Below, piece after piece: positions 8,748 to 17,951 of a stretch of DNA of 33,665 nucleotides. How positions within the stretch are numbered: the first letter of the stretch is position 1; each line of letters starts with the position of its first letter. The notes beneath the pieces are model-generated. The model saw only the letters and a list, made by a program, of their open reading frames with translations. It had not been told where the DNA came from and did not search any database. Both the position numbers and the translations under genes were made by a program. Location: the NCBI GenBank assembly GCA_013203345.1, contig JABMQF010000043.1, positions 1 to 33,665 on the forward strand. Direction: 5' to 3'. Source of the DNA: Candidatus Woesearchaeota archaeon (GTDB lineage Archaea > Nanobdellota > Nanobdellia > Woesearchaeales > UBA11576).

Positions 8748-8763
8748 GCACAACATGTTGTGT
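8748..8763 (+). promoter_or_regulatory. NrdR-box-like site 2 (GCACAACATGTTGTGT)
   Basis: Contains perfect palindrome CACAACATGTTGTG; 32 bp from site 1. Confidence 0.7.
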
Positions 8764-8852
8764 TTTTTGTTACCCTACCAGACTTCCCAAAAAACACGTA
8801 TTAACAGCTTTTTTCAAAACATTTTTTTGCCAAAATACTTATCGGAGCCAAT

Positions 8853-9305
8853 ATGAAATGTCCATTTTGCGGGAGCCTGGAATCAAAAGTCGTTGACAAA
8901 CGCGAGACAGAAGGCCATGTCGCGACAAGAAGAAGGAGAGAATGCCTCTCCTGCGGAAAACGTTACACAACATACGAGAGGCTTGAAACACCATCCCTAA
9001 CAATCATAAAGAAAGACGGAACAAAAACTCTGTTCGACCGTCCAAAAATGATTGCAGGAATAATGAATGCCTGCCACAAAAGACCAGTCACAATAGAGCA
9101 AGTCCAGAAGCTCGCTGATCAGGTCGAATGCGAGCTCAACGCGATGGACGCAACTGAGATTGAAAGCAGTAAAATTGGCTCAAGCGTCATAAGAAAACTT
9201 AAGAAACTCGATAAGGTCGCGTACCTGAGGTTCGCATCAGTATATAAGGAATTCCAAGACCTTGAAGAATTCGACAAGGAACTTCACAAGGTCTTAAAAA
9301 AGTAA
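8853..9305 (+). CDS. nrdR: Transcriptional repressor NrdR (zinc ribbon plus ATP-cone)
   Basis: MKCPFCGSLESKVVDKRETEGHVATRRRRECLSCGKRYTTYER; ATP-cone; YLRFASVYKEF. Confidence 0.96.
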   Translation: MKCPFCGSLESKVVDKRETEGHVATRRRRECLSCGKRYTTYERLETPSLTIIKKDGTKTLFDRPKMIAGIMNACHKRPVTIEQVQKLADQVECELNAMDATEIESSKIGSSVIRKLKKLDKVAYLRFASVYKEFQDLEEFDKELHKVLKK

Positions 9306-9331
9306 ATATAATGCTCAAAAGAGGCGTAAAG

Positions 9332-11347
9332 ATGGACGAGATAACCAAAGTAAAAAGAGTACAAAAGAGAGATGGTCAACTAATACTATTTGATGAGAAC
9401 AGTATAACAGACACCATATTCAAAGCAGTCAAGGCTGTTGGACAAGACGACTACAACAAGGCAAAATTTCTTTCATTAAAAGTCGCTTCAGTACTTGATA
9501 TATTCTTCAAAGGTGGAGTCATACCAACTGTTGAGATGATACAGGATCTAATAGAGAAGGTCCTGATAGAATCCTCTGAAGTAGATATAGCAAAAGCATT
9601 CATCATATACAGAGACCAGAGAAGAAGATTAAGAGAAGAAGACCAGGCAATGATGAACGTCACTGCAACCATGGATGGCTATCTTCGGCAGTCAGACTGG
9701 AGAGTTGCAGAAAACGCCAACATAAACTATTCATACTCAGGACTAATCATGCACGCTGCAACATCAGTTGTCGCACACTACACACTCAGCAGCATATACC
9801 CAAAAGAAATAGCAGATGCTCACAGAAATGCAGACCTGCACATACACGACCTCGGCTGGGGAATAGTAGGATACTGCGCAGGATGGTCTTTAAGACAGCT
9901 ACTCTCAGAAGGTTTCAATGGAGTGCCAGGCAAAATAGACTCTAAACCTTCAAAACATCTTGACTCATCGCTGTGGCAGATAATAAACTTCATAGGCACG
10001 CTTCAAAATGAATGGGCAGGAGCTCAAGCATTCAGCTCATTTGACACATACCTCGCACCTCTAATCAAAATCGACAACCTGGAATACAAAAAAGTCAAGC
10101 AAGCAATCCAAGGATTTATTTTCAACATGAATGTCCCGACAAGATGGGGCGGGCAGACACCATTCTCTAATCTGACGTTTGACTGGATTGTGCCAGATGA
10201 CATGAGGAACCGAAAAGCCCTTGTCGGAGGAAAAGAGGTAGACTTCACATACGGAGAATGTCAGAAAGAGATGGATATCATAAATAAGGCATTCATGGAA
10301 GTCATAACAGAAGGGGATGCAAACGGTAGAATATTCACATTCCCTATCCCCACATATAATATCACAAAGGAATTCGATTGGGATTCTGAAAATGCAAATT
10401 TCCTATTTGACATGACAGCCAAATACGGAATACCATACTTCCAGAACTTCATCAATTCAGAACTTGAACCTAGCGACGTCCGCAGCATGTGTTGCAGACT
10501 TCAGATGGATATGAGAGAACTAAGGCAAAAAGGCGGTGGCCTATTCGGCGCAGTCGAGATGACTGGAAGCATAGGCGTAGTCACAATTAACCTTCCAAGA
10601 CTAGGATACTGCTCCAAAACAAAAGAAGAACTATTTGAAAGGGTAGCAAAGTTAATGGACCTATCAAAAGAATCACTCGAGATAAAAAGAAAACTGGTCC
10701 AAAGAAACATGGACAATGGCCTTATGCCATATACCAAAAGATATCTTGGAACACTTCAAAACCACTTCAACACCATAGGCGTAAATGGTATGAACGAGAT
10801 GCTCATGAACTTTTTCGGTGCAGATGTCACAGTAGGAACAAAGAAAGGCATAGCATTCGCAGAAGAGGTGCTGGATTTTATGAGAGACAGACTCATGAAA
10901 TATCAGGAAGAAACAGATCACATCTATAACCTTGAAGCAACACCTGCTGAAGGAACAGCATACCGGTTTGCCAAACACGACAAGGAAAGATACCCTGACA
11001 TCCTGTCATCAGGACAAGAGACTCCATACTACACAAACAGCTCACAACTACCTGTCAACTTCACGACAGATATATTTGAAGCTCTGGAGTTACAAGACTC
11101 ACTTCAGTCAAAATACACAGGAGGAACAGTACTACATGGTTTCCTTGGAGAAAGAGTTGGCGATCCAGAGACGTGCAAAAAGCTAGTCAAAAGGATAGCA
11201 TACAACTTCAAGTTACCATACTTCACAATAACACCAACATTCAGTGTGTGCCCAAAGCACGGGTACATACCTGGCAGACACGAGAACTGCCCGTTTGAAG
11301 ATGAAGCAGAGAGTTCATCTATAGAAACAAGACCAGAATTAATGTAA
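9332..11347 (+). CDS. nrdD: Class III (anaerobic) ribonucleoside-triphosphate reductase, large part lacking the glycyl-radical domain
   Basis: ATP-cone N-terminus; NADLHIHDLGWGIVGYCAGWSL; NMNVPTRWGGQTPFSNLTFDW; ends in CPKHGYIPGRHENCPFEDEAESSSIETRPELM*. Confidence 0.95.
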   Translation: MDEITKVKRVQKRDGQLILFDENSITDTIFKAVKAVGQDDYNKAKFLSLKVASVLDIFFKGGVIPTVEMIQDLIEKVLIESSEVDIAKAFIIYRDQRRRLREEDQAMMNVTATMDGYLRQSDWRVAENANINYSYSGLIMHAATSVVAHYTLSSIYPKEIADAHRNADLHIHDLGWGIVGYCAGWSLRQLLSEGFNGVPGKIDSKPSKHLDSSLWQIINFIGTLQNEWAGAQAFSSFDTYLAPLIKIDNLEYKKVKQAIQGFIFNMNVPTRWGGQTPFSNLTFDWIVPDDMRNRKALVGGKEVDFTYGECQKEMDIINKAFMEVITEGDANGRIFTFPIPTYNITKEFDWDSENANFLFDMTAKYGIPYFQNFINSELEPSDVRSMCCRLQMDMRELRQKGGGLFGAVEMTGSIGVVTINLPRLGYCSKTKEELFERVAKLMDLSKESLEIKRKLVQRNMDNGLMPYTKRYLGTLQNHFNTIGVNGMNEMLMNFFGADVTVGTKKGIAFAEEVLDFMRDRLMKYQEETDHIYNLEATPAEGTAYRFAKHDKERYPDILSSGQETPYYTNSSQLPVNFTTDIFEALELQDSLQSKYTGGTVLHGFLGERVGDPETCKKLVKRIAYNFKLPYFTITPTFSVCPKHGYIPGRHENCPFEDEAESSSIETRPELM

Positions 11348-11368
11348 AAAAAAAAGAGGTGCGGACAA

Positions 11369-11569
11369 ATGGCTAAATGCGCGATGCAATGCGAAATATT
11401 TTCAAGAGTTGTAGGATATCACAGACCAGTGCAGAACTGGAACAAGGGGAAAAAAGAGGAGTTCAAAGACAGAGTAGAGTTCGATGAAACAGTCTCTCTT
11501 AGAAGTAAACATGCCACAAGAGGGTACCCTAAAACAGAAATGGAAATGAAGAACAAGTTTACGTTCTGA
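11369..11569 (+). CDS. Separate NrdD glycyl-radical domain peptide (66 aa)
   Basis: CAMQCEIFSRVVGYHRPVQNWNKGKKEEF matches the NrdD C-terminal glycyl-radical loop; GAGGTG Shine-Dalgarno at 11356-11361; same frame as nrdD after a UAA. Confidence 0.9.
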   Translation: MAKCAMQCEIFSRVVGYHRPVQNWNKGKKEEFKDRVEFDETVSLRSKHATRGYPKTEMEMKNKFTF

Positions 11570-11600
11570 AATATTTTTTCCTTTCTTGGGGGATGAAAAT

Positions 11601-11843
11601 ATGAAATACAAACTCTTCACAACACCAATGTGCCCGAAATGCCCTGCGATGAAAGAATTCATGGCAAAGCAGGATAAGATTCAGGGAGAAATTGTCAATG
11701 CACATACACCCGAAGGGCTGACTGAGGCAAGGAATTTCAATATAAGCTCTGTGCCAATGGTTTTGTTTGTAGATGATGATGGAAAGGAAATCGAAAGGTG
11801 CAGCACACAAGAAGAAGTCGGGGTTGTGCTGGGAAACATTTAA
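11601..11843 (+). CDS. NrdH/glutaredoxin-like redoxin
   Basis: YKLFTTPMCPKCPAMKEFM (CPKC) and SVPMVLFVDDDG cis-Pro region. Confidence 0.85.
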   Translation: MKYKLFTTPMCPKCPAMKEFMAKQDKIQGEIVNAHTPEGLTEARNFNISSVPMVLFVDDDGKEIERCSTQEEVGVVLGNI

Positions 11844-11853
11844 ATAACACATT

Positions 11854-12903
11854 ATGCATCATAGTTCTATGAAATTCAACTCATTTGATTTTGTTAAACC
11901 TTCTATCGAAGATGTTAAGAGACTTCTGTTCCCTATAGAACCCAGTAAGTGGTTTAAACTAGGACTTGTCTCTATGCTTTCAGGAGGAGGTAGAGGCGGA
12001 GGGTTTGGTGGAGGACGCGGCTTAAATTTCAATATACCCACTGGCAGAAATCAAGAGAGCAAAAGTCTGCTTGAGAATGTAAGCAATACAACTAATGAGA
12101 TAACAGGCGGCGCAGTACAAAGTGTAAAGTCAGCAATTGGTGGTTGGTATTATCTTATACTTCCTATCTTGATATTTCTGTTCATCCTATTTGTTATCAT
12201 GAATTTCATCACAAGCGTATTTACATTCATATTCATAGAGTCCCTGGACACCAGGAAAGTGTTGATAAAAAAAGGATGGAAGAGAAACAAAGGAGTGGGA
12301 TTCTCACTGTTCTTATTCCGCATTGTCATCGGGCTAATTGTTCTGGGTATTCTTGTGCTTATGACGCTGCCAATGATAATACCAATGATTCAGCAGGGCT
12401 TCTCAGCTTATTTCGATAACTTCAGTCTTTGGAACATCGCATGGATGATACCTGCGTTTGTTTTGTTTTTACTATTCATGCTGATATTATCTGTATTCAT
12501 GACCCTATTCCGCAATGTATCTATACTGCACATGTACTTCAAGAGAATGCCTGCATGGGCGAGCTTGAAGACCACTTTCAAGCAGATGAGCAATCACAAG
12601 ATTGAGACACTCGTGTTCTTTCTTGCTCTAGTAGTCATAGGAATTGTGGTAGGTATAGGTAGTGTGATTGTCGCTGTATTGATTATAATGGTTTTCTTTC
12701 TGCTGGCATTACCTTTCACCTTAATATTCTGGTTACTGGGCGTGAGCATAGGCTGGAATATTCTAGTCATACTGGGTGCAATCACAGTAAGTGCTGTATT
12801 TTTCATCGCATTCATATATGCTTTATCAGTTGTTCTACTCCCATTATCAACATACGGAACTTATTTCTCAATAAGGAACTACAAGGCGCTGATGAAGAAA
12901 TAA
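11854..12903 (+). CDS. Multi-pass membrane protein of unknown function
   Basis: Long ORF with at least six hydrophobic segments and a Gly-rich N-terminal stretch. Confidence 0.75.
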   Translation: MHHSSMKFNSFDFVKPSIEDVKRLLFPIEPSKWFKLGLVSMLSGGGRGGGFGGGRGLNFNIPTGRNQESKSLLENVSNTTNEITGGAVQSVKSAIGGWYYLILPILIFLFILFVIMNFITSVFTFIFIESLDTRKVLIKKGWKRNKGVGFSLFLFRIVIGLIVLGILVLMTLPMIIPMIQQGFSAYFDNFSLWNIAWMIPAFVLFLLFMLILSVFMTLFRNVSILHMYFKRMPAWASLKTTFKQMSNHKIETLVFFLALVVIGIVVGIGSVIVAVLIIMVFFLLALPFTLIFWLLGVSIGWNILVILGAITVSAVFFIAFIYALSVVLLPLSTYGTYFSIRNYKALMKK

Positions 12904-12983
12904 AAGATATTAATAAGGAATATATTGATTCAATCCTTTTAAACCCCGAAAGGTTTAATTAGAACAGACCCTATAGCTTCTGC

Positions 12984-13688
12984 ATGATAATTGCAGGGTT
13001 ACAAAAAACCAGTCTTGTTGACTGGCCAGAAAAAATATGCAGCACAATATTCATAGCAGGTTGTAACTTCAGATGTGGTTTCTGTCACAACCCAGAACTT
13101 GTTCTTTCAGATGAAATTGAAAAGATTGAGTCTATGAGTGAAAACGACCTGATAACCGCAATCTACGAAAGAAAACGATTCATAGATGGGGTGTGTATAA
13201 CAGGCGGGGAACCTTTGATGTCACCAGGAATACTACCCCTGATAAAGAAGTTCAAAGAGAAAGGTTTCGCTGTCAAGCTCGACACAAACGGATCTGTTCC
13301 TACAATGCTGAAAAAACTAATTGACGAAAAACTGGTGGATTACGTTGCAATGGACATAAAATCACCAAAGTTGAGATATGCAGAAGTTACATGTTCAGAC
13401 ATCAACACAGAATTGATAGAGCAAAGCATAAAAATTTTAAAGGACAGCAATATAGACTATGAGTTCAGAACAACTGTTGTAAAAGGTCTTCTGGAAATCG
13501 ATGACATTGTTAAGATCAGTGAATGGATTAAGGGATCAAAAGCATACTATCTCCAGCAATTTGTTTCCACAGAAAAAACAATTGACCCAGCCTACCAAGG
13601 CAGGAAATCATACACCCCTGATGAACTGAATGAAATGATGGATAAAGTCAAAGGCTGTTTTGAAAAAACAGGAGTAAGAGGAATATAA
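12984..13688 (+). CDS. nrdG: Anaerobic ribonucleotide reductase-activating protein (radical SAM)
   Basis: CNFRCGFC (CxxxCxxC), GGEPLMSPGILPLI, KLDTNG. Confidence 0.93.
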   Translation: MIIAGLQKTSLVDWPEKICSTIFIAGCNFRCGFCHNPELVLSDEIEKIESMSENDLITAIYERKRFIDGVCITGGEPLMSPGILPLIKKFKEKGFAVKLDTNGSVPTMLKKLIDEKLVDYVAMDIKSPKLRYAEVTCSDINTELIEQSIKILKDSNIDYEFRTTVVKGLLEIDDIVKISEWIKGSKAYYLQQFVSTEKTIDPAYQGRKSYTPDELNEMMDKVKGCFEKTGVRGI

Positions 13689-13689
13689 C

Positions 13690-13857
13690 ATGATCAAGTA
13701 CACACTCGGACAAGACATGATATTTATCATACTTGCCCTGATAGCAGCTCTGGGCCTACTCAGCAAGCACACAATCACAGCAATATCATTCTTCACAATA
13801 TCCCTGCTGTTCGTTATATTCGAGCACAAGATATATGACTATGTGAAAAGCGCATAA
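13690..13857 (+). CDS. Small membrane protein (55 aa)
   Basis: Manual translation MIKYTLGQDMIFIILALIAALGLLSKHTITAISFFTISLLFVIFEHKIYDYVKSA*. Confidence 0.55.
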   Translation: MIKYTLGQDMIFIILALIAALGLLSKHTITAISFFTISLLFVIFEHKIYDYVKSA

Positions 13858-13859
13858 AA

Positions 13860-14156
13860 ATGAAAGATATAACATTCCACGAAGTATTCATAGAATACTA
13901 CAAGGGCGTGCTGCTCTTCGGAGTAATCATGTCTGCAATAGCATTATGGGTGTATGAATACCAATACATACCCCAAGGAAATGACATCTTAGGCATCATC
14001 TCAGCTTGCTGCCTTTTCTTTGGAATATTACTAATAGGACTTGGAATAAGAGGGTGGAGAGATGGTGAAGAGCACAGGCACCGCTACATAAAGATGAAAA
14101 GCAGAAAAGGCGCGAACCTGACTATAAAGAAGAGGAAAAAGAAATGGTCCAGGTAA
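13860..14156 (+). CDS. Small two-TM membrane protein
   Basis: ORF with two hydrophobic segments between neighbouring co-oriented genes. Confidence 0.6.
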   Translation: MKDITFHEVFIEYYKGVLLFGVIMSAIALWVYEYQYIPQGNDILGIISACCLFFGILLIGLGIRGWRDGEEHRHRYIKMKSRKGANLTIKKRKKKWSR

Positions 14157-14572
14157 GGATACACAGGTTGGATAAGACAATGGATGTACCTACTTATGCA
14201 AGGAAAGGTGATGCTGCTTTTGACCTGAGGAGCGCAGAGAAAAAGGTGGTTGCTGCAGGACACAAGGAAATTGTGAAGACTGCACTTCGTATCGCAGTTC
14301 CTGAAGGATATTGTGGACTTATATGGGATCGAAGCGGACTGGCAGCAAAGAACAGTATGCACTGCCTCGCAGGAGTTCTCGACTCAGGATACAGAGGCGA
14401 GATTGGCATTGTGCTGCAGAACCTCGGCAAAGAAGAATTCGTAGTAGAAAAGAACATGCGAATAGCACAGATGCTCATACAGCCTGTAGCAGCAGCAGAA
14501 CTTATTGATGTCGACGATCTTGAGGAAACAGAGAGAGGCGCGGGCGGTTTCGGAAGTACAGGGCGAATGTAA
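14144..14572 (+). CDS. dut: dUTP diphosphatase (trimeric dUTPase family)
   Basis: KGDAAFDLRS, DRSGLAAKNS, AGVLDSGYRGEIGIVLQN, RIAQMLIQP, ERGAGGFGSTGRM. Confidence 0.95.
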   Translation: MVQVRIHRLDKTMDVPTYARKGDAAFDLRSAEKKVVAAGHKEIVKTALRIAVPEGYCGLIWDRSGLAAKNSMHCLAGVLDSGYRGEIGIVLQNLGKEEFVVEKNMRIAQMLIQPVAAAELIDVDDLEETERGAGGFGSTGRM

Positions 14573-14660
14573 GATTTCTTAGTGATTACAAAACAGGATG
14601 ATTAAATTAAGTCAATTATGCAAAAACTGCAATGTCCTGAAGAACTCAACGCGAATAATT

Positions 14661-15290
14661 CTAAAAAAGCCCCAAAGATAACAGATTCTGAACAGTAATC
14701 AATCCAAATGCGGCTACAGCCATCACAATGTACACTGCCTTGTTCCAGTTCCAGATCTTTCTGCCATCGAACATGGCAAAAGGTATCATATTGAAAAGTG
14801 CAAGCCATGCATTGATTATGAAACCATACAATCCTATCCCCTGAAAAATACCTGATGTTGTAAAGACAAGGACAAGGAATAAAATAGATACTATCAGGTT
14901 AGTTCCCGGTCCTGCAGCAGATATTATCCCGTTCTGTCTCTTAGTAATATGACCTTTGATCATAACAGCACCAGGCGCTGCAAATATGAAACCTATAAAA
15001 GAGAATAAGAGCGCGATTATCAACATCATGTCAAAACTGCGAAACTCAGCAAAACATCCATACTTATGAGCCATAAACTTATGCGCAAGCTCGTGGAGCA
15101 GGAATCCGACACCCAATGTGAGAAGGGATATGAAAACAGCTATCGCAAACGTGATGTCAAACTTGAGACCGTTAATCACTATTGCAAACGCTATGCCCAG
15201 CACCAGCCAGGACTTGACAAGGTCCACAATCTCCTTTTTCGAGGTCTGTATACCCTTTCTGTAATGCGGGTTCACATACTTTAATGCCAT
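14661..15290 (-). CDS. M50-family (site-2-protease-like) membrane metalloprotease
   Basis: HELAH in a membrane context; NMIPFAMFDGRKIW. Confidence 0.88.
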   Translation of the reverse strand: MALKYVNPHYRKGIQTSKKEIVDLVKSWLVLGIAFAIVINGLKFDITFAIAVFISLLTLGVGFLLHELAHKFMAHKYGCFAEFRSFDMMLIIALLFSFIGFIFAAPGAVMIKGHITKRQNGIISAAGPGTNLIVSILFLVLVFTTSGIFQGIGLYGFIINAWLALFNMIPFAMFDGRKIWNWNKAVYIVMAVAAFGLITVQNLLSLGLF

Positions 15291-15344
15291 AACTCACTTA
15301 TATGTACAAAAACCTTAAAAATCTTTTCATGCTCACAATAAAGA

Positions 15345-15989
15345 ATGGAATCAATACTTGCACAGGGAGCTGAAGCAATAATATACTCAGACAACCACAC
15401 AGTCACAAAGGACAGGCCTGAGAAAACATACAGACACCCTAAAATTGACAGGAAACTGCGAAAGTCAAGGACGCGCAGGGAATCAAAGATACTCGAGAAG
15501 CTGCAGGCAGCAGACATACCTGCGCCTCATCTGATAAGCATGGATGACAAAGAGATGAAGGTGTATATGGACCACATCCCTGGTAAGATGGTGAAAGAAG
15601 TAATTGATGTTCTAGAGAATGAAAAGGATTGTGTAAAGTATACAAAGCTATGCAAAGAGATAGGTATTAAGGTTGCTGCGATGCATAATATAGGAATTGT
15701 ACACCACGACCTGACCACTTCGAACATGATACTGCATGATGTGGAGGATGCAGTTTACATTATTGACTTCGGGTTGAGCTTTTTTTCAGACAAGACAGAA
15801 GATTATGCTGTCGACTTGCACCTGCTGCGCCACGCGCTAGAATCAAGGCATCACAGAATATTTGAGAAATGCTTTGAAGCTGTTGTTGAAGGGTATAAGG
15901 AAAAAGCAGAGCGTGCTGACGAAACACTTAAGAGACTTGAAACAGTTGAACTAAGAGGAAGGAACAAGGGGAAGTACAGTTCAGCGTAG
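15345..15989 (+). CDS. bud32: KEOPS complex kinase Bud32
   Basis: LAQGAEAIIY, KTYRHPKIDRKLRKSRTRRESKIL, GIVHHDLTTSNMI, IDFGLSFFSDKTEDYAVDLHLLRHALES. Confidence 0.95.
   Translation: MESILAQGAEAIIYSDNHTVTKDRPEKTYRHPKIDRKLRKSRTRRESKILEKLQAADIPAPHLISMDDKEMKVYMDHIPGKMVKEVIDVLENEKDCVKYTKLCKEIGIKVAAMHNIGIVHHDLTTSNMILHDVEDAVYIIDFGLSFFSDKTEDYAVDLHLLRHALESRHHRIFEKCFEAVVEGYKEKAERADETLKRLETVELRGRNKGKYSSA
15946..15973 (+). repeat. 28-bp direct repeat, left copy (inside bud32 3' end)
   Basis: TTGAACTAAGAGGAAGGAACAAGGGGAA identical to 17880-17907. Confidence 0.95.
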
Positions 15990-16088
15990 CAGAGGAGATT
16001 CGCCATAAAAGCCGTGCAGTCACAGTCGATTCGAAGTATAGGGGAGCCACTCGTTTGAATAGTGCCTCAAAAGAATCTGTGATGTATC

Positions 16089-16496
16089 TTAGCCCAGAAT
16101 ATCGTAAGGTATTCTTCGTTTCTCACGCATCTCTTTCTGCGCAATTTCAGAATATGGGAGTACTGTCAATAATGCCTGCACGTGTTCTAATCTCCCATAC
16201 AGAAAATTCATGGCTTGATCTGCTGTAGCGCAATCATACCTTGAAAGCAAATCATGTTCTACCTGCACTCTAATACTCTCCCAATCTCCTTCAAAAAGCT
16301 CACCTCTCTGGCAGAATATGTCTATAACCCTTTCATCAATACTACCAACCACATAATCTATAATAGCCTGTGATTTATTAGGGGAATTGTCTGAATCTTT
16401 CCCGAATAGCGATTTATAGCTCTCTCTAGCTCCGTCTTTAACTTTGACAAATCTACCGACTGCGGCAGAATAAACTCTTTCATTTCCTCGTTCCAT
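16089..16496 (-). CDS. Hypothetical protein (135 aa)
   Basis: Intact ORF co-oriented with the 413-aa gene. Confidence 0.6.
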   Translation of the reverse strand: MERGNERVYSAAVGRFVKVKDGARESYKSLFGKDSDNSPNKSQAIIDYVVGSIDERVIDIFCQRGELFEGDWESIRVQVEHDLLSRYDCATADQAMNFLYGRLEHVQALLTVLPYSEIAQKEMREKRRIPYDILG

Positions 16497-16531
16497 AGTG
16501 ATTTATATGTCCTGTAAGTATTTAAAATACC

Positions 16532-17773
16532 CTATTTTGAAAATAAAGCTTCATTTATTATCTGTCTTTTTTTCGCTTCGCTCATGCGATCGCCTAATGG
16601 CTCGAAACGTAGCTCTGAAATCAAGGAAGGGTCAAACCTCCCTAATCTATCTATTCTCCCCAGTTCAACTGCGCCAAGCTCGACAACTTCGCATACCCCA
16701 CTTAGGATCAAAGTATCCTTAAGTTCGCGAAGTGTTGACCCGGTGGTGGAATTGTCATCAACTATCAAGGGTTCACACCCACATAACCTTGCATAAGCAT
16801 CTTCCCGAATGATTGAGGGGAAACCTATCTCCAGAAGAAGCCTGATCTTTTTATTTCCTTTTTCACCGGCAGTATCCAAAGTGTGGCCTGCAAAATACTT
16901 TGAGTAATTGAGCAGGATTATATCTTCTACCAGCTCCTTGCCAATAGCATCCCCCACTGCCTTGAATGCAAAACCTAGTTCAGTAGCACCGGAAAAAGGG
17001 TTTATGATTAATTCGCAAGGGTTATCCATTGATTGAGAAGCATTGAGACAATACAGGGCAATCTTTGCTGAGTCATCTAATTCTCTCCACCAGTCTCCAG
17101 CCTGGATGTCCGTGCAATCAATGGTTTCGTTTAGTACGCCCGTATAGGTTGCCCGTCCAGAAATCTCCCCGCTGATCAAGAAATTATAGAACCTTGCTGT
17201 TGTATCCGCACATAGACCCAATAAACCATCAAAAATATCTTCACCCACTTCTTTTTCTTTTAACATTGACCTATAAACAGTCTTAAGCAGGGCAAGTGTC
17301 GTCTGTTTCTGATGGTCAAGTAATGAATATAAAGGTAATTGGGCTTCAACTGCCCTTATTTCGCTCATCTCGGTCAATTCTTCTATCAACCTTTCGTTAT
17401 TTTCATAAGATTCAACCAGTCTGCTGTGAAGATCTTTTTTCTTCAACAATAAGTCGTCCCGGTCACCCGAATCCAACAACTGATATCCCAGGTAATAGTT
17501 TCTGCCTCTTAACCATAAAACATCATCGCGTAAAAGGGCGTTCTGTTCCGTCACTTGGACCAACGGAATCGGAATAATGCTGCGTATGTCATTCCAGTCA
17601 CTCAATGAAATCTTGGGAATGCCAATATCATCTGTCGCTTTGATGAATCGTTGCATCCGAGATACTGTTGACTCATCTTGTCCTGCCAAATATGCTCCAA
17701 TTTCCCTGTAAAACCTACAATATCCGCCAGGTAAGGTCTGTATGAGTTCTTGGAGGTCCATGCAACCAATCAT
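16532..17773 (-). CDS. Phosphoribosyltransferase-like domain at C-terminus of a 413-aa protein
   Basis: PLIVDDNSTTGSTLRELKDTL resembles the PRPP-binding loop; upstream CATATTTAAAT-type promoter. Confidence 0.6.
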   Translation of the reverse strand: MIGCMDLQELIQTLPGGYCRFYREIGAYLAGQDESTVSRMQRFIKATDDIGIPKISLSDWNDIRSIIPIPLVQVTEQNALLRDDVLWLRGRNYYLGYQLLDSGDRDDLLLKKKDLHSRLVESYENNERLIEELTEMSEIRAVEAQLPLYSLLDHQKQTTLALLKTVYRSMLKEKEVGEDIFDGLLGLCADTTARFYNFLISGEISGRATYTGVLNETIDCTDIQAGDWWRELDDSAKIALYCLNASQSMDNPCELIINPFSGATELGFAFKAVGDAIGKELVEDIILLNYSKYFAGHTLDTAGEKGNKKIRLLLEIGFPSIIREDAYARLCGCEPLIVDDNSTTGSTLRELKDTLILSGVCEVVELGAVELGRIDRLGRFDPSLISELRFEPLGDRMSEAKKRQIINEALFSK

Positions 17774-17879
17774 GATTTTACCATATTTAAATGTTTCGTT
17801 TTTTAACCACTTATTAGTGGTGATTTAGCTAAAAAACCGAAGAAAACGTCAGAATACGAGACACAGAATTTGGATAAGA

Positions 17880-17907
17880 TTGAACTAAGAGGAAGGAACA
17901 AGGGGAA
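17880..17907 (+). repeat. 28-bp direct repeat, right copy (bud32 3'-end remnant)
   Basis: Identical to 15946-15973; translates in frame as IELRGRNKGKS*. Confidence 0.95.
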
Positions 17908-17951
17908 AAGTTAGTTGTTGTTCAGATTTGTTTTGATACGTTGATTTCTTA

